Of a stretch of DNA of 64,000 nt, positions 1 to 9,159 are shown in pieces. The notes beneath the pieces were generated by a model. The model did no database searches, was not told where the DNA came from, and saw nothing but the letters and a program-made list of their open reading frames with translations. Where the stretch lies: contig CAVQBG010000009.1 in assembly GCA_963710625.1 (NCBI GenBank), positions 1 through 64,000 on the forward strand, written 5' to 3'. How positions within the stretch are numbered: the first letter of the stretch is position 1; each line of letters begins with the position of its first letter. The translations under genes were made by a program, and so were the position numbers. The DNA is from Sva-07 sp963710625 (GTDB taxonomy: Bacteria; Actinomycetota; Acidimicrobiia; Acidimicrobiales; Ilumatobacteraceae).

Positions 1-109
1 AGCTCGGGACCACCTCACGATCCGAAGCCGTGAGCGAAGCTCGTCGGCGCAGGATCCTCACCGACTGATCGGTCGAGGATTCGGCATCGATGCCGCACCT
101 CTTGCGTCG

Positions 110-471
110 TCAGCAGGATGCGATGGTGGCCTCGATCTTGAAGTTCTCGACCGGAGCGCCGTTGCGGAGTCGATCTCGGTGTCGGGGCTGAAGCCGACGC
201 TTCCACGACCCTCGAAATCGAAGCCGCCCGACACGATCACCCCTGCATCACCGCTGCCGTCGGAGGTCATGAAGACCTCGACCTGAGCGGTCTCGCCCTG
301 GGCGGTGAACTCGACATCGGGTTCGGCCAGCGTGCACGCGACGATGTCACCAATGGCCGCTGCCGACGTCGATCTGGTGATCGTCGGCATCCCGAAGGCC
401 GAACCACCGACGGTGACCGAACGCGTCGCACGAGCCCTCACATGACGTCCGCGCCGGCAAGGAGTCTTCAT
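110..471 (-). pseudogene. Frameshifted copy of a secreted LpqH-like domain
   Basis: The reading frame from 471 encodes a short beta-rich domain that closely resembles the C-terminal domain of the serine-hydrolase lipoprotein at 1695-3383: both contain an IVACTL motif, a following AQGET motif and VVSGG or IVSGG. The original ending (APVENFKIEATIASC, stop at 110-112) lies in a different frame from the start, so one or more bases were gained or lost around 160-180. The pattern (VACT near the start, an EATI..C ending) recalls mycobacterial 19-kDa LpqH-type lipoproteins, but that is only a resemblance. No signal peptide is visible, so it is probably a broken partial duplicate. A sequencing error at the frameshift cannot be excluded. 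Confidence 0.5.
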
Positions 472-526
472 GCGGTCTGGAAGGGACTCTGGCCGCTTTC
501 CGACGGACGGCGTGCCTGCCGACCGG

Positions 527-1612
527 TCAGCCGGCTCGGCGGCGCGCAGCGAACGTGACGGTCACGCCGCACGCAAGGAGCATTGCCCCCAGCAGCGCCG
601 TCGTCGTCGCGGTCGACGGCCCCGTGGCGGGGAGCTGGCCCGATGCTCCAGCGACGGTCGTGGTGGTTCCGCCCGCTCCGGCGACGGTCGTGGTCGGAGC
701 AGCCGTGGTCGGAGCAGCCGTGGTCGGAGCAGCCATGGTCGTAGTGGTGGTGGCCAGGGGCTGGATGACGACACTCCGGGTCGCCAGTGTTTGAGCGGTC
801 GCGCTGCCGTCGCTCAGCACGGCTCGAAGCGTCCAGTCGGGCGGAACGGCGCCGGCGCCGACGTTCACGTCGAACGTGAGCGTGACCGTGTTCGGGTCGC
901 CGGTCGGCCACGGACACCGGAAGCCACGGTCACTGGTTGCAGTGCACACCCCGCCGCCACTCGTCGTGAAGTTGCTCAACGTCCCCTCGCCACCCGTGCC
1001 CTCCAGGTCGACGCCGATGCTGACGTCCGATGTTCCGGACCGGGTGAAGGTCGCCGTCGTCGCGAGCGTCGACGATGGCGGCGCAGGGTTCGGTGACTGC
1101 GCCCCGAAGGTCGCGGTGTACGCCGGCGTGACGGTCAACGGCACACTCCTCAGTGTCACCTCGGGGATGCCGGCGGCCTGGAGAGCGTTCGCCTGGATCG
1201 TCCACGCCCCGACCTCCGAGGTCGAGATGGTGGCGCTGATCGTCGCCACCGCACCGTCACCGGCTGGGGCAGTCCACGGGCAGCCGATCAGATTCGGGAG
1301 CACTGTGCACGTTCCGAGAGGACCCGTCGTCGTGACCGACGACAACGTCGGCCGTCCTGTAGCAGGTCCCACGATCTGAAGAGCGACATCCACCGGATCG
1401 GCCCCGGACAGTGTGAACGTCGCGGTGACGGTCGTCGTGTCACCGGCGGTGAGGGTCGTCGAACCAACGGTCAGATCACCGCTCACCTCCGCCATGGCGG
1501 GCGCGGCGGCGCCGAGGGCGAGCGCGACGCCGCCGAGCAGTGAGGCGATGAGGAGGCCTGGACGGCGTCGTCGGGAAGGTCGTGTCGGGCGGATTGCGGC
1601 CTGATCGGTCAT
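527..1612 (-). CDS. Sortase-anchored (LPATG) secreted surface protein
   Basis: A 361-residue exported wall protein of unknown ligand. It starts with a basic stretch (RPSRRRR) and a hydrophobic signal peptide ending at AMA (about residue 41). Two similar extracellular modules follow (about 42-165 and 166-280), each with a C...CPW signature, like DUF11/CARDB beta-sandwich repeats. Next comes a Thr/Ala/Pro linker. The C-terminus is a classic sorting signal: LPATG at about 327-331, a hydrophobic segment and an RRR tail. Sortase would cleave between T and G and attach the protein to peptidoglycan. It is transcribed towards the duplicated-domain fragment. The role (adhesion or wall structure) is inference; the sorting signal is seen directly. 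Confidence 0.85.
   Translation of the reverse strand: MTDQAAIRPTRPSRRRRPGLLIASLLGGVALALGAAAPAMAEVSGDLTVGSTTLTAGDTTTVTATFTLSGADPVDVALQIVGPATGRPTLSSVTTTGPLGTCTVLPNLIGCPWTAPAGDGAVATISATISTSEVGAWTIQANALQAAGIPEVTLRSVPLTVTPAYTATFGAQSPNPAPPSSTLATTATFTRSGTSDVSIGVDLEGTGGEGTLSNFTTSGGGVCTATSDRGFRCPWPTGDPNTVTLTFDVNVGAGAVPPDWTLRAVLSDGSATAQTLATRSVVIQPLATTTTTMAAPTTAAPTTAAPTTTVAGAGGTTTTVAGASGQLPATGPSTATTTALLGAMLLACGVTVTFAARRRAG
696..740. repeat. Three 15-bp tandem repeats in the LPATG protein linker
   Basis: The unit GGAGCAGCCGTGGTC occurs three times head to tail (the last copy with one change). On the minus strand it encodes repeated PTTAA units of the wall-spanning linker. In-frame repeats like this can change copy number by slippage and alter linker length. 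Confidence 0.8.
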
Positions 1613-1694
1613 CGTGGACTCCCAGTGAGGTTGGTGTCGGTTGGCGGTGTGGGTGGGAGATTCATTGCCGGTCGATCCGGTCGTTCGACGACGA

Positions 1695-3383
1695 TCAGCA
1701 GGATTCGATGGTGGCTTCGAGGGTGAAGTCCTCCACCGGTGCGCTGTCGTCGGGTGCGGCTCCGGAGCCGACGACGGTCACCTGACCGTCATCGACGGTG
1801 ATGCTGCCGCTCCCCTCGAACTGGAGGCCGCCCGACACGACGATGTTGGCCTCGCCGCTGACGTCAGGGTCCAGGGAGAGGATGATCTGCGAGGTCTCAC
1901 CCTGTGCGGCGAACTCGCTGGGATCGAGCGTGCAGGCGACGATGTCGGCATCGATGGTGACGTCACCGACGGACAGCGTCGCCGAGCCCGACGCCTCGCC
2001 GGCTTCGTCGCCGCTGGTGTCGTCGCCAGCCGACTCACCGTCGCCGTCGCCTGCCGACTGAGCAGCCAGCGCGGCCTCGATCTCATCGAAGCTCGGCACG
2101 TCGAGGCCGAGGTCGAACAGTTCGTTCCACAACACGACGAACGCCTGCGCTCCGGCAGTGGAGTTGATCATCACCGTGAACGTCGCACCGGTCTCCGGGT
2201 CGTAGAACGCGAGCGCTTCCCAGCCGATCGCCTGCCCGCTGTGCCCGTACCATCCGTCCACACCCTGCTGCAGGATCCCGAGCCCGTATTGCAGCTCGTC
2301 TCCCTCGATCGGAGCCAGCTCGAGGCGCTGCGTGCCCAGTTCGGTCGACAGCAAGGTGTTGCCGGAGCCGGTCGACGCCCACAGGAAGAGGTCCTCGATC
2401 GTCGAGTAGGCGCCACCGCCCGCGCCACCCCACGAGATCGACCAGTCGGTGGTGTCGGTGCCTGCCTCGGCCTCGACCCCGATATCCGCCAGGGTGCTGA
2501 CACCGGCAGGGTCGATGTAGCCGTGGGTGGACGGGTCGGGCATCTCGTTCTCGTCGGCGGGGAGCAACGCCGTGTCGGTGAGACCAGCGTCTTCCGCAAC
2601 GCTCGCGATGCCCGCTTCGATCGTTTCACCGGTGATGGCTTCGTACATCAAGCCGAGAATGATGAAGTTCGTCGTCGAGTAGCCCGGCGTGCCGATCGGC
2701 TCCACCTCGGACGCATCGAGCGCCGCTTCGATCAGCTCCTCGGGTGCCCAGACCTTCGTCGGGTCCTCGACGGCCTGCGCAGTGGCGGACCCCGCGACGT
2801 TTGCGTAGTCCGGCAGGCCGCTGGTCATCGACACCAGGTGTTCGACCGTGATGTCGGCCGTCTCGGGAAACTGCTCGGCGACGTCGGGGACGACATCGGC
2901 GACCGTGTCATCGAGGGACAGCTCGCCAGCGTCGACCAGCCGGAGGACGGCAACAGCAGTGAAGGTCTTGGTGACCGAACCGATGCGGCTGTGGTGGTCG
3001 AGGGTCATCGGGTCGACGTCGACCTCAGCGTCGCCGATCGCCGTCGACCAGAAGCCGAGCTCGGGGTGAGAGACAGCGATGATCGCCCCCGGTGTTCCCT
3101 CGGCGATCTGGAGGGTCAGTTCGGCCAGTTCCTGCCACTCGGCGGCGGTCGCATCGTCGACCGGTGTCATGTTCGGCGGCGTCGCGGTCCAGAACTCGGC
3201 GTCGGCAGGTGCCGTCGTGTCGGCCGACGTGTCGGGCGTCGCGGTGGTGGCAGCGGCGGCCGTGGTGTCGGTGCTGCTGTTGGAGTCATCGCTGCCGCAG
3301 GCGGTCGCGGCGAGCAGCGCGACGACGACCGGGAGTGCGGTCAGCGTGCGGCGCCGATTGATGAGGGGTCGTGAGAGGGTCAT
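1695..3383 (-). CDS. Serine-hydrolase lipoprotein (beta-lactamase / DD-peptidase family)
   Basis: A 562-residue lipoprotein of the class C beta-lactamase / D-alanyl-D-alanine carboxypeptidase (PF00144) family. I chose the start at 3383 because it gives a perfect lipoprotein signal (basic NRRR, hydrophobic core, lipobox AATAC with Cys29) behind a GAAGGA ribosome site. Residues 30-60 are a Thr/Ser/Asp-rich tether. The active-site motifs are present: S136-V-T-K139, Y235-S-T, and H381-S-G. After the catalytic domain there is an acidic linker and a separate domain of about 90 residues ending in a Cys; this domain is the parent of the broken copy at 110-471. It probably acts on cell-wall peptides or small esters outside the membrane. 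The substrate cannot be told from sequence. Confidence 0.85.
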   Translation of the reverse strand: MTLSRPLINRRRTLTALPVVVALLAATACGSDDSNSSTDTTAAAATTATPDTSADTTAPADAEFWTATPPNMTPVDDATAAEWQELAELTLQIAEGTPGAIIAVSHPELGFWSTAIGDAEVDVDPMTLDHHSRIGSVTKTFTAVAVLRLVDAGELSLDDTVADVVPDVAEQFPETADITVEHLVSMTSGLPDYANVAGSATAQAVEDPTKVWAPEELIEAALDASEVEPIGTPGYSTTNFIILGLMYEAITGETIEAGIASVAEDAGLTDTALLPADENEMPDPSTHGYIDPAGVSTLADIGVEAEAGTDTTDWSISWGGAGGGAYSTIEDLFLWASTGSGNTLLSTELGTQRLELAPIEGDELQYGLGILQQGVDGWYGHSGQAIGWEALAFYDPETGATFTVMINSTAGAQAFVVLWNELFDLGLDVPSFDEIEAALAAQSAGDGDGESAGDDTSGDEAGEASGSATLSVGDVTIDADIVACTLDPSEFAAQGETSQIILSLDPDVSGEANIVVSGGLQFEGSGSITVDDGQVTVVGSGAAPDDSAPVEDFTLEATIESC

Positions 3384-3402
3384 GTGCGGTGGTCCTTCGA
3401 CG

Positions 3403-3825
3403 TCACTTCGTGGGGGGATGGTGTCCGCCCGCAACGGCGGGCGGCATACGACGGCGCGGAGAGCGGCAACCGGGCCTCGGGTGACTGTATGCGTCAGTAA
3501 CTTCTCTGTCAAACATCCTCGTGGCCCAGGCATGAGCACGATAGGTGACGATTGGCATTCCGAGTGATCGTCGGAGGCGGCCGAGCCAGCGCCCGAGGCT
3601 GTCGTTGGCGCGCGCTTCGAAGCCGCCTGCACCCATACGTTGCGCCACGGCCAGGGCGAGGCGGTAACGGTCCTCGACGTCGCTCGCCGGTGCTCCCCGA
3701 TGCTCGAGCACGTAGCCGTGCAACCGATGGATCTCCGGCTCCGCCCAGCGTTCGACGGTGGCGTTCATCGACTCGAGGCTGGCGGACATCGTCGCCGCAG
3801 CCCCAGAGCGGCCCTTACGTGACAC
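3403..3825 (-). pseudogene. Remnant of a TPR-type regulator or ATPase C-terminus
   Basis: Within this frame a stretch reading roughly EIHRLHGYVLEHRG, then YRLALAVAQRMGAGGFEARA, then SLGRWLG, looks like the final TPR unit common to the C-termini of large LuxR or adenylate-cyclase-type ATPases (pattern ELHRLRGELL...AL.IAR..GA...ELRA..SLARL). There is no ATPase or other domain upstream, and the C-terminal part reads as low-complexity Arg/Pro sequence. I take it as a leftover piece of a larger gene. A small real gene is possible but less likely. Confidence 0.35.
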
Positions 3826-3910
3826 GAGATGATCCCGTCCGAGACCTGCCCCAGAACGTTCGACCCTGTGGTGACCACAGGCATCCCAAGGCGCACCGTT
3901 CCGACCGCGT

Positions 3911-4192
3911 TCAGGAGTTGGTGAGTCGTTCGAAGCGTTGCCGCGCGCCTTGGCGGGTCATGCCGAGCTGCGCACCGATCACTCCCCACGAGGCGCCGTC
4001 TCGGTGTGCCCGCAGCGCTGCGGCCTCGATCCGGCTGTCAGCTTCTCGCCGCGCCGCGGAAGCGGCTCGAAGTTCTGCGAGCGCATCGGATCCTGTCACG
4101 ACGTAGTCGTCTGCGGCGTCGAACTCGTCGATGGCATGGCGGATTTCGTCGTCGGAGATGCCGTGCTTGCGAGCGCTCGGCCGTATCTCCAC
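3911..4192 (-). CDS. Small HTH protein, apparent fusion of a TA-toxin N-terminus to an HTH
   Basis: A 93-residue protein. The first 25 residues (VEIRPSARKHGISDDEIRHA) match the start of a family of small toxin-like proteins of actinobacteria. The rest lacks that family's beta-rich end. Instead it carries a helical region and a C-terminal helix-turn-helix of the type GASWGVIGAQLGMTRQGARQRF, usual in small DNA-binding antitoxins. I prefer the GTG start at 4192 over the TTG at 4228, because a perfect palindrome lies directly upstream of the GTG (4193-4214) and would otherwise be inside the gene. It lies downstream of the relaxase and the 4263-4610 gene. Function unknown; possibly an autoregulating partner of the mobile element. 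Confidence 0.55.
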   Translation of the reverse strand: MEIRPSARKHGISDDEIRHAIDEFDAADDYVVTGSDALAELRAASAARREADSRIEAAALRAHRDGASWGVIGAQLGMTRQGARQRFERLTNS

Positions 4193-4214
4193 TGCGACAA
4201 CAGTAGTTGTCGCA
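4193..4214. promoter_or_regulatory. Perfect palindrome abutting a GTG start
   Basis: Arms TGCGACAAC and GTTGTCGCA (9 bp each, perfect) around AGTA. The element ends one base before the proposed GTG start at 4192, as expected for an autoregulatory operator of a leaderless gene. Confidence 0.55.
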
Positions 4215-4262
4215 AGCTCGGCCGACAACCCACTCGGTCCGTGGGCCGGTTCCCGGCAGGCG

Positions 4263-4610
4263 TCAGGCGGAGCGCCGGGCAGGTGGGACGGTCAGTCCGG
4301 TTGCTGGGACGACCAGCATGTTGGCGGCCGGTGGCGGCCATGCCGATGCCGTGGTCCCGTGGGCTGCGGCCTGCGAGATCAGCGAGGCGAGTTCCTCGAT
4401 GTCGGTGACGCGGACGGGGGTGGCGGCGACGCAGTGGTCGCCGTCCCAGTGGGAGAACACGATCAGTTCACGCGATGCGTGCCACGTGACGCGGAGGAAC
4501 TCGTCCGATCCGAGTGCTTGGGGCACCAGGACGCGGTGTCGCTCGTTGTTCCCCTTGATCCCCACGCGACCACATTCGTCGCTGGCGAACCCCTCGTCAA
4601 CCTCGCGCAC
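4263..4610 (-). CDS. Conserved-looking hypothetical protein of the relaxase locus
   Basis: A 115-residue protein I cannot assign. It has alternating beta and short helical segments (VLVPQALG, FLRVTWHASRELIVFSHW, CVAATPVRV), a cluster of Trp/His residues and no signal peptide or membrane segment; the last 30 residues are Pro/Ala-rich. It begins with GTG 18 bp after the stop of the relaxase remnant, on the same strand, so it was probably co-transcribed with the mobilisation gene and belongs to the same element. Unlike the relaxase, it is intact. Confidence 0.55.
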   Translation of the reverse strand: MREVDEGFASDECGRVGIKGNNERHRVLVPQALGSDEFLRVTWHASRELIVFSHWDGDHCVAATPVRVTDIEELASLISQAAAHGTTASAWPPPAANMLVVPATGLTVPPARRSA

Positions 4611-4628
4611 GACGTCTTCGTCCTCGGG

Positions 4629-7600
4629 TCAGAACTCGATGCCGAGTTCAGGGCCAGCAGAGCGTGTCGCGACGTCGCGTCGGTGCGGTCGGGTCTCGAG
4701 ACCTTGTTCGGTGAGCCAGCCAGTGAGCGGCACGGCGAGGGCTCGGAGCTCTGGTCGGTCACTGGTGGAGAGGGTGTCGGCGGTGGCGGCGAGTCGGTCC
4801 GCTGCGATGGTGTGTCCGTTGGCCCAGTGCTTCCAGGTGACGAGCGCGTCGTGTCGGGCTTCGGCGAGTTCGGAGGTGGGGTAGTAGTTGTTGATCTGTC
4901 GTCGCCAGACACGGAAATCTCTCACGTCGCGGACGAGATCGCTGCGTTCGCTGTCGAGCTGGGCGCGCTGCTCCAGGACGGGGCGGGCCTGTTGGGTGAC
5001 GTGGTGGAGGTGGTGTTCGGCGGCGGTGACGTTGCGTTCAGCGGTGGGCAGTACACGTCGGGCGTTGCGGCGTTCGCGCCGGCCGCCGTCGTTGATGGTT
5101 CGTTCGAGTTGACGGCGATGCTGCTTGGCGTCGTCGAGTGCGCTTCGGGCGTCGTCGATGGCGTCGTCGTGGGGTTGGCAGGCGGGTTCGAGTTCGTCGA
5201 GCAGCACGCGGAGTTCGTTGATGCGTTGATCGACGCGTTCCTCCTCGTCACGTTCGGCACGGAGCCGTCCGAGCGCGTCGAGGAACTCGGCATGTGCGAC
5301 TTGGTAGGTCTCGTCGTACCAGGGCGGGATCTGACAGCGCGGCTGGACGGCCGGTGCCGGCGGTGTGGGTGTGGTGGCGGCGAGGTCGCGGCGGACACTG
5401 GTTGCCGGTCGGTCGGCGCGGTCGCTGGCCAGGACTTGTTCCAGGAGGTCGACGGCGTCGGCGATGTCGTGGCTGTCGGTGACCACCAAGACCAGGTTCT
5501 CGACCTGCCCACGGGTGATTGCGACGTACAGACCCGCGACACGTGGTCGCCGTCGTCGCCAGAGTCGCGGAACGGGTGGCGGTGTCGGACTGGTTACCGG
5601 GCTCGGTGGCGGCGTAGCCGAGCTGCACATGTTCAGCGACGTAGCCGGCGGGCAGCGTGACGGAGCCGTGGCCGTCGATGCGGGTCACGGACAGCGACCC
5701 GTCGGCACCGATGGTGTCGATGCTCCAGTAGTCGCGGTTGCGGACGCTCTCCCCCATCGTGGTTCGCAGGAACCGTTCGTTACGGCGTGTCGTGATCACA
5801 TCACCAACCGCCAGCTCGAAGCCGTCGCCGAGTTCGAGGCGAGTGTCGCCGAGTTGGCCGAGTTCACGGCGGTGGTCGTGGACGGCAGTGTTGATGGCAT
5901 CGACGTGGTCGTTGGTGGTGGTCGTGATCGCCACGTACTCGCCGCGATCGTGGGCGCCGGCCCAGTAGTGGGCGAGGTTGTCGACATGCTCGTCGAACGG
6001 TGCCGCGAAGATGCGGTCATGATCCAAGTAGGCGTCGAGGCCGCCGGGGTCTCCGTGTCGCAGCTTCAATGACGCGGCCGCTTCCCACTGGTTGTGGAAC
6101 CGGTGGATCGTGTCGAGCTCGATCGTCCGGCCGGTCGCGCAGAGTTCGCCGAACATGCCGCCTCGGCCGACTGCCTGGAGTTGGTGGGGGTCACCGACCA
6201 ACACCAACCGCCACTGTTGGGCGTCGGCGAGGTGTGTGAGTTGGTGGAGGTCGCCGGTGCCGATCATGCCGGCCTCGTCGACGATCACCGTCGCCCCCGC
6301 CGGGAGCCGCCATGGGTGCTCGGGTGGCCGATCGGTTCGTCGCCACTCGTGCAACAGCTTCGCGACCGTGTCCGACGCCATCTGGGTCTCGGATTCGAGG
6401 ACACGGGCCGCCTTCGCCGTCGGCGCCACACCGAACACCACACGTCCCTGCGCGGCGAGGTCATCGACGGCGGCGGCGAGCATCGTGGTCTTGCCGGCAC
6501 CGGCCGGGCCGACCACAAGCACCAACCGATCCGACACCCGCCACCGCTGCGGCGGCTTCGGCTTGCATGACATCGAGTCGACCCGTCTTCACACCGGTGG
6601 ACGGTGCAGGTGGTTCGAGTTGTGCGTCCATCGCCCAGCAGATGATGTGTTCTTCCTGGGCGAGGACGTCGCTGCTGGTGTGATGACGGGCCGACGGCTC
6701 GATCCACACCGACCGCCCATCCGAACCACGCCGACGCGTGCGCGGAGTCGGCAGGGTCGAGATCGACACACTCCGCCAAGCACGGTGTCGGTCACGGCGT
6801 GCAGCGTACTGCGCCCACTGCGTGCCGTCCATCGCCGGCTGCGAGCGAGCGACATCGCAGACGGCCTGCAGAACGTCGAAGCGATGCCACGCCGACCGCT
6901 GCTCCGCGACCGCCGCGATCACGTCACCGACCGTCACCGACTGCTCGACCTCCGCCTGGTTCTGTGCCGTCGTGCGTTGATGCTGTCGGTGAGCGTCTCC
7001 GCGGTCACGCCGACGGTGGCGGCCTCGGCCAGCCATCGTGAGCGGAGATCACCGGCACCGTGACCGGACTTGTGACCACGAGTGTCCGCCGCAGCCTGGC
7101 GGCGCATCGCGCCGTCTTCCTTCGAGATCGGGTCACGCCCTTCACGGGCGTAGAAGTCCGCGAGGAGACGTTGGTAGGCGCGCTCGACCTGGACGCTGCG
7201 TTTCGAGAACTCCTCCAACAACCCGTCGGGAATGCCGGCGATCTCCGCCTGGCCCTTGACGATCTCACCGAACACCACCCCGTAGCGGGCGGTCAGCTCG
7301 GCGCGCAGCACCGACTGATACAACCCACCCAGCGCCCGCTGGAACCCCTTCAACGACCGCGGCATCAAGTGCGAACCAGCGCCCGTCGACGGTTTGCACC
7401 TTCGACGAGATCACCACATGAGAATGCAACTGCGGATCATCCAACCGTGACGTGGTCTGACGGAACACTGCGACCGTCAAGCCCTGCGACTCCGGATGCA
7501 GCCGGGCACCGTTCGAGCGGACCCGGGTCGTCGACCCGAACCGTTCGACACAGTCCACCACCGCCCGGACTGCGACGTCATGACACGCAGCGAGGCCGTC

Positions 7601-7925
7601 GTCGCCCGACAGCGCCCACCACACCGACAACGACTTCGGCGCCGACAACGTCGCATCGAACCCCGCCACCGCCCGCACCACACGACCCGACGACGTCACC
7701 CGATTCACGAACGGCGACCCCAACGATGTCCCACTGTTCGGGTCCCGACCCTCGAGCAGGGCTTGCAGGTCCTCGGTCGTGACCTCACCAGTGAGGCCGA
7801 GCAGCGCCGCCTGCCGACCGGTCCAGTGGCCGGGTTGCTTCACCGTCGGCCTGGGTCAGATACCGCGTGTAGTAGGCCGCAGTCGACACCGAGGTGTCCG
7901 CGTACAGCGTCGACACCCTCAACAC
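4629..7925 (-). pseudogene. Decayed MobF/TrwC-type conjugative relaxase-helicase
   Basis: Reading from the GTG at 7925, the frames together spell a TrwC-like protein. The N-terminus is VLRVSTLYADTS...AYYTRYLTQADG. The relaxase core has DATLSAPKSLSVWWAL and the HUH metal motif QLHSHVV (7265-7843). A helical region follows (6934-7368). The helicase has Walker A GPAGAGKTT and Walker B VDEAGM (5600-6573 region). The final helicase motif is LYVAITRGQ, followed by a long coiled-coil tail ending at 4629. The pieces lie in different frames. I count breaks near 7840, 7365, 6970, 6830, 6780, 6735, 6560 and 5580. No single frame gives a full protein, so plasmid transfer function should be lost. The family normally nicks oriT and unwinds the transferred strand. 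Confidence 0.88.
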
Positions 7926-8007
7926 GACAACTCCCACGAGCCCGCGGGCACCTGTCTGTCATTGCTACCTCGCGAGTCGAACCAGAAGGTGTGTTCCATC
8001 AGCGGGC

Positions 8008-8358
8008 CTACACGCTGAACAGACGCGACGACTGCGCCGCAGTCTTCGAACGACGACGGGTAGTGGGGACTGGATCGACCGTGGCGGGGTCGATGATCGC
8101 GACGTCGTCATCGTCGGGTGCTTCGAGCGGTGGCCACACCGTGATCCGAAAGCCGAGCCACTCCTCGAACAACACTCGAGGAACGCGCAGCTGACCACCG
8201 ACCCGCAGACACGGCATCCCGTCCGCGCCGTCAGTGTCGAAGTACTTGCCGACCAAGTCGTAGGCGGTCGTGCGACCCACCCGCAACACGCCGGCAGCCT
8301 CCATCACCTTCAACAGATCCGGCACCGAAACCTGGGTCATCGACACCTCGGCACCCAT
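8008..8358 (-). CDS. Excisionase-like helix-turn-helix protein
   Basis: A 116-residue protein with a MerR/excisionase-type winged helix: LLKVMEAAGVLRVGRTTAYDL, then a wing, then LRVGGQLRVPRVLFEEWLG. A Pro/Asp-rich and then basic tail follows. The ATG at 8358 is preferred because GGGGAA lies nine bases upstream; an ATG at 8340 is the alternative. It sits upstream of the relaxase remnant on the same strand, the usual place for such a gene in actinobacterial integrative plasmids, where these proteins direct excision or control transfer genes. Confidence 0.7.
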   Translation of the reverse strand: MGAEVSMTQVSVPDLLKVMEAAGVLRVGRTTAYDLVGKYFDTDGADGMPCLRVGGQLRVPRVLFEEWLGFRITVWPPLEAPDDDDVAIIDPATVDPVPTTRRRSKTAAQSSRLFSV

Positions 8359-8524
8359 CAGCGTGCGTTCCCCATACGAACACATGCCTGCGAAAACGCG
8401 AATTTGTGACAACCCACGCTTCTCAACGGGCATCGAGAGCCCCAAAACGGGCAAACATTCTGGAGCCCAATTTGGGACCCGGCCGCCAGCCGGCGGATCT
8501 AACCTGTGCCTCGTGGGCGCGCCG

Positions 8525-8809
8525 ATGTTGTCTGACCTGCGAAATCGTCGCAGCGAGATCCTTGCGACCGCTCGCGCCCGCGGCGCCTCGCACGTGCGCG
8601 TCTTCGGGTCAGTCGCACGGGGGGACGCCACCGAGACGAGCGACATCGACTTCCTCGTCGACCTCGACGACGGTCGCGGACTCTTCGACCTCGGAGGGCT
8701 CCTGATGGATCTCCAAGAACTCCTCGGGCACAACGTCGACGTGGTCACCGAGGCCGGCCTGCGATCTCGAGTTGCGCAACGGGTGTTGGACGACGCAGTC
8801 GAGTTGTGA
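8525..8809 (+). CDS. mntA: MNT-type minimal nucleotidyltransferase antitoxin
   Basis: A 94-residue nucleotidyltransferase with the defining motif GSVARGDATETSDIDFLVD (GSx10DxD). In HEPN/MNT systems the MNT protein modifies (for example AMPylates) the HEPN RNase at its active-site region and thereby neutralises it. The stop overlaps the start of the HEPN gene by four bases (GTGA), so the two are translated together. An in-frame GTG at 8513 is an alternative start. The pair lies between the integrase and the relaxase relic, so it probably stabilised the element or acts in phage defence. The symbol is used in the family sense. Confidence 0.85.
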   Translation: MLSDLRNRRSEILATARARGASHVRVFGSVARGDATETSDIDFLVDLDDGRGLFDLGGLLMDLQELLGHNVDVVTEAGLRSRVAQRVLDDAVEL

Positions 8810-9144
8810 GAAGCGACCGGGACCGGCTCCTCGACATGTTGGAGATGTGCGACCTGCTGATCACACACGCCTCCGACGACGAGACGCTGGCGACCGATCC
8901 CGTCGTCCAAGCGGCAGCACAGCGATGGATCGAGGTGCTCGGCGAAGCCGCCACCCACCTCTCTGAAGAGCTCCGATCAGCCCATCCCGAGATCCCGTGG
9001 CGAGAGATCATCGGCACCCGGGTGATCCTCGCCCACGCGTACTTCCACGTGGATCAGGACATCATCGGCGACGTCGTGAAGCGCGACGTGCCGGCCATTC
9101 GAGGCGACCTCCAAGCGATCGTCGACTCGCTCGCCGCCGGCTGA
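8806..9144 (+). CDS. hepT: HEPN (DUF86) ribonuclease toxin
   Basis: A 112-residue all-helical HepT-like protein. The active-site motif is visible as R-VILA-H-A-Y (Rx4HxY) in GTRVILAHAYFHVD. Proteins of this family cleave RNA, or modify tRNA, when not restrained by their MNT partner. It starts with the GTG at 8806 inside the end of the antitoxin gene. Length and motif are normal for the family, so it looks intact although the neighbouring relaxase is not. That fits selection on an addictive or defensive module while the rest of the element decays. Confidence 0.85.
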   Translation: MRSDRDRLLDMLEMCDLLITHASDDETLATDPVVQAAAQRWIEVLGEAATHLSEELRSAHPEIPWREIIGTRVILAHAYFHVDQDIIGDVVKRDVPAIRGDLQAIVDSLAAG

Positions 9145-9159
9145 ATTCCGGCGGGGCCG

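Noticed and set aside
696..740. Short regular repeats as a CRISPR array
   Set aside because: The units are adjacent 15-mers with no spacers, lie in frame inside a linker-coding region, and have no cas genes nearby. No CRISPR array was seen in the window.
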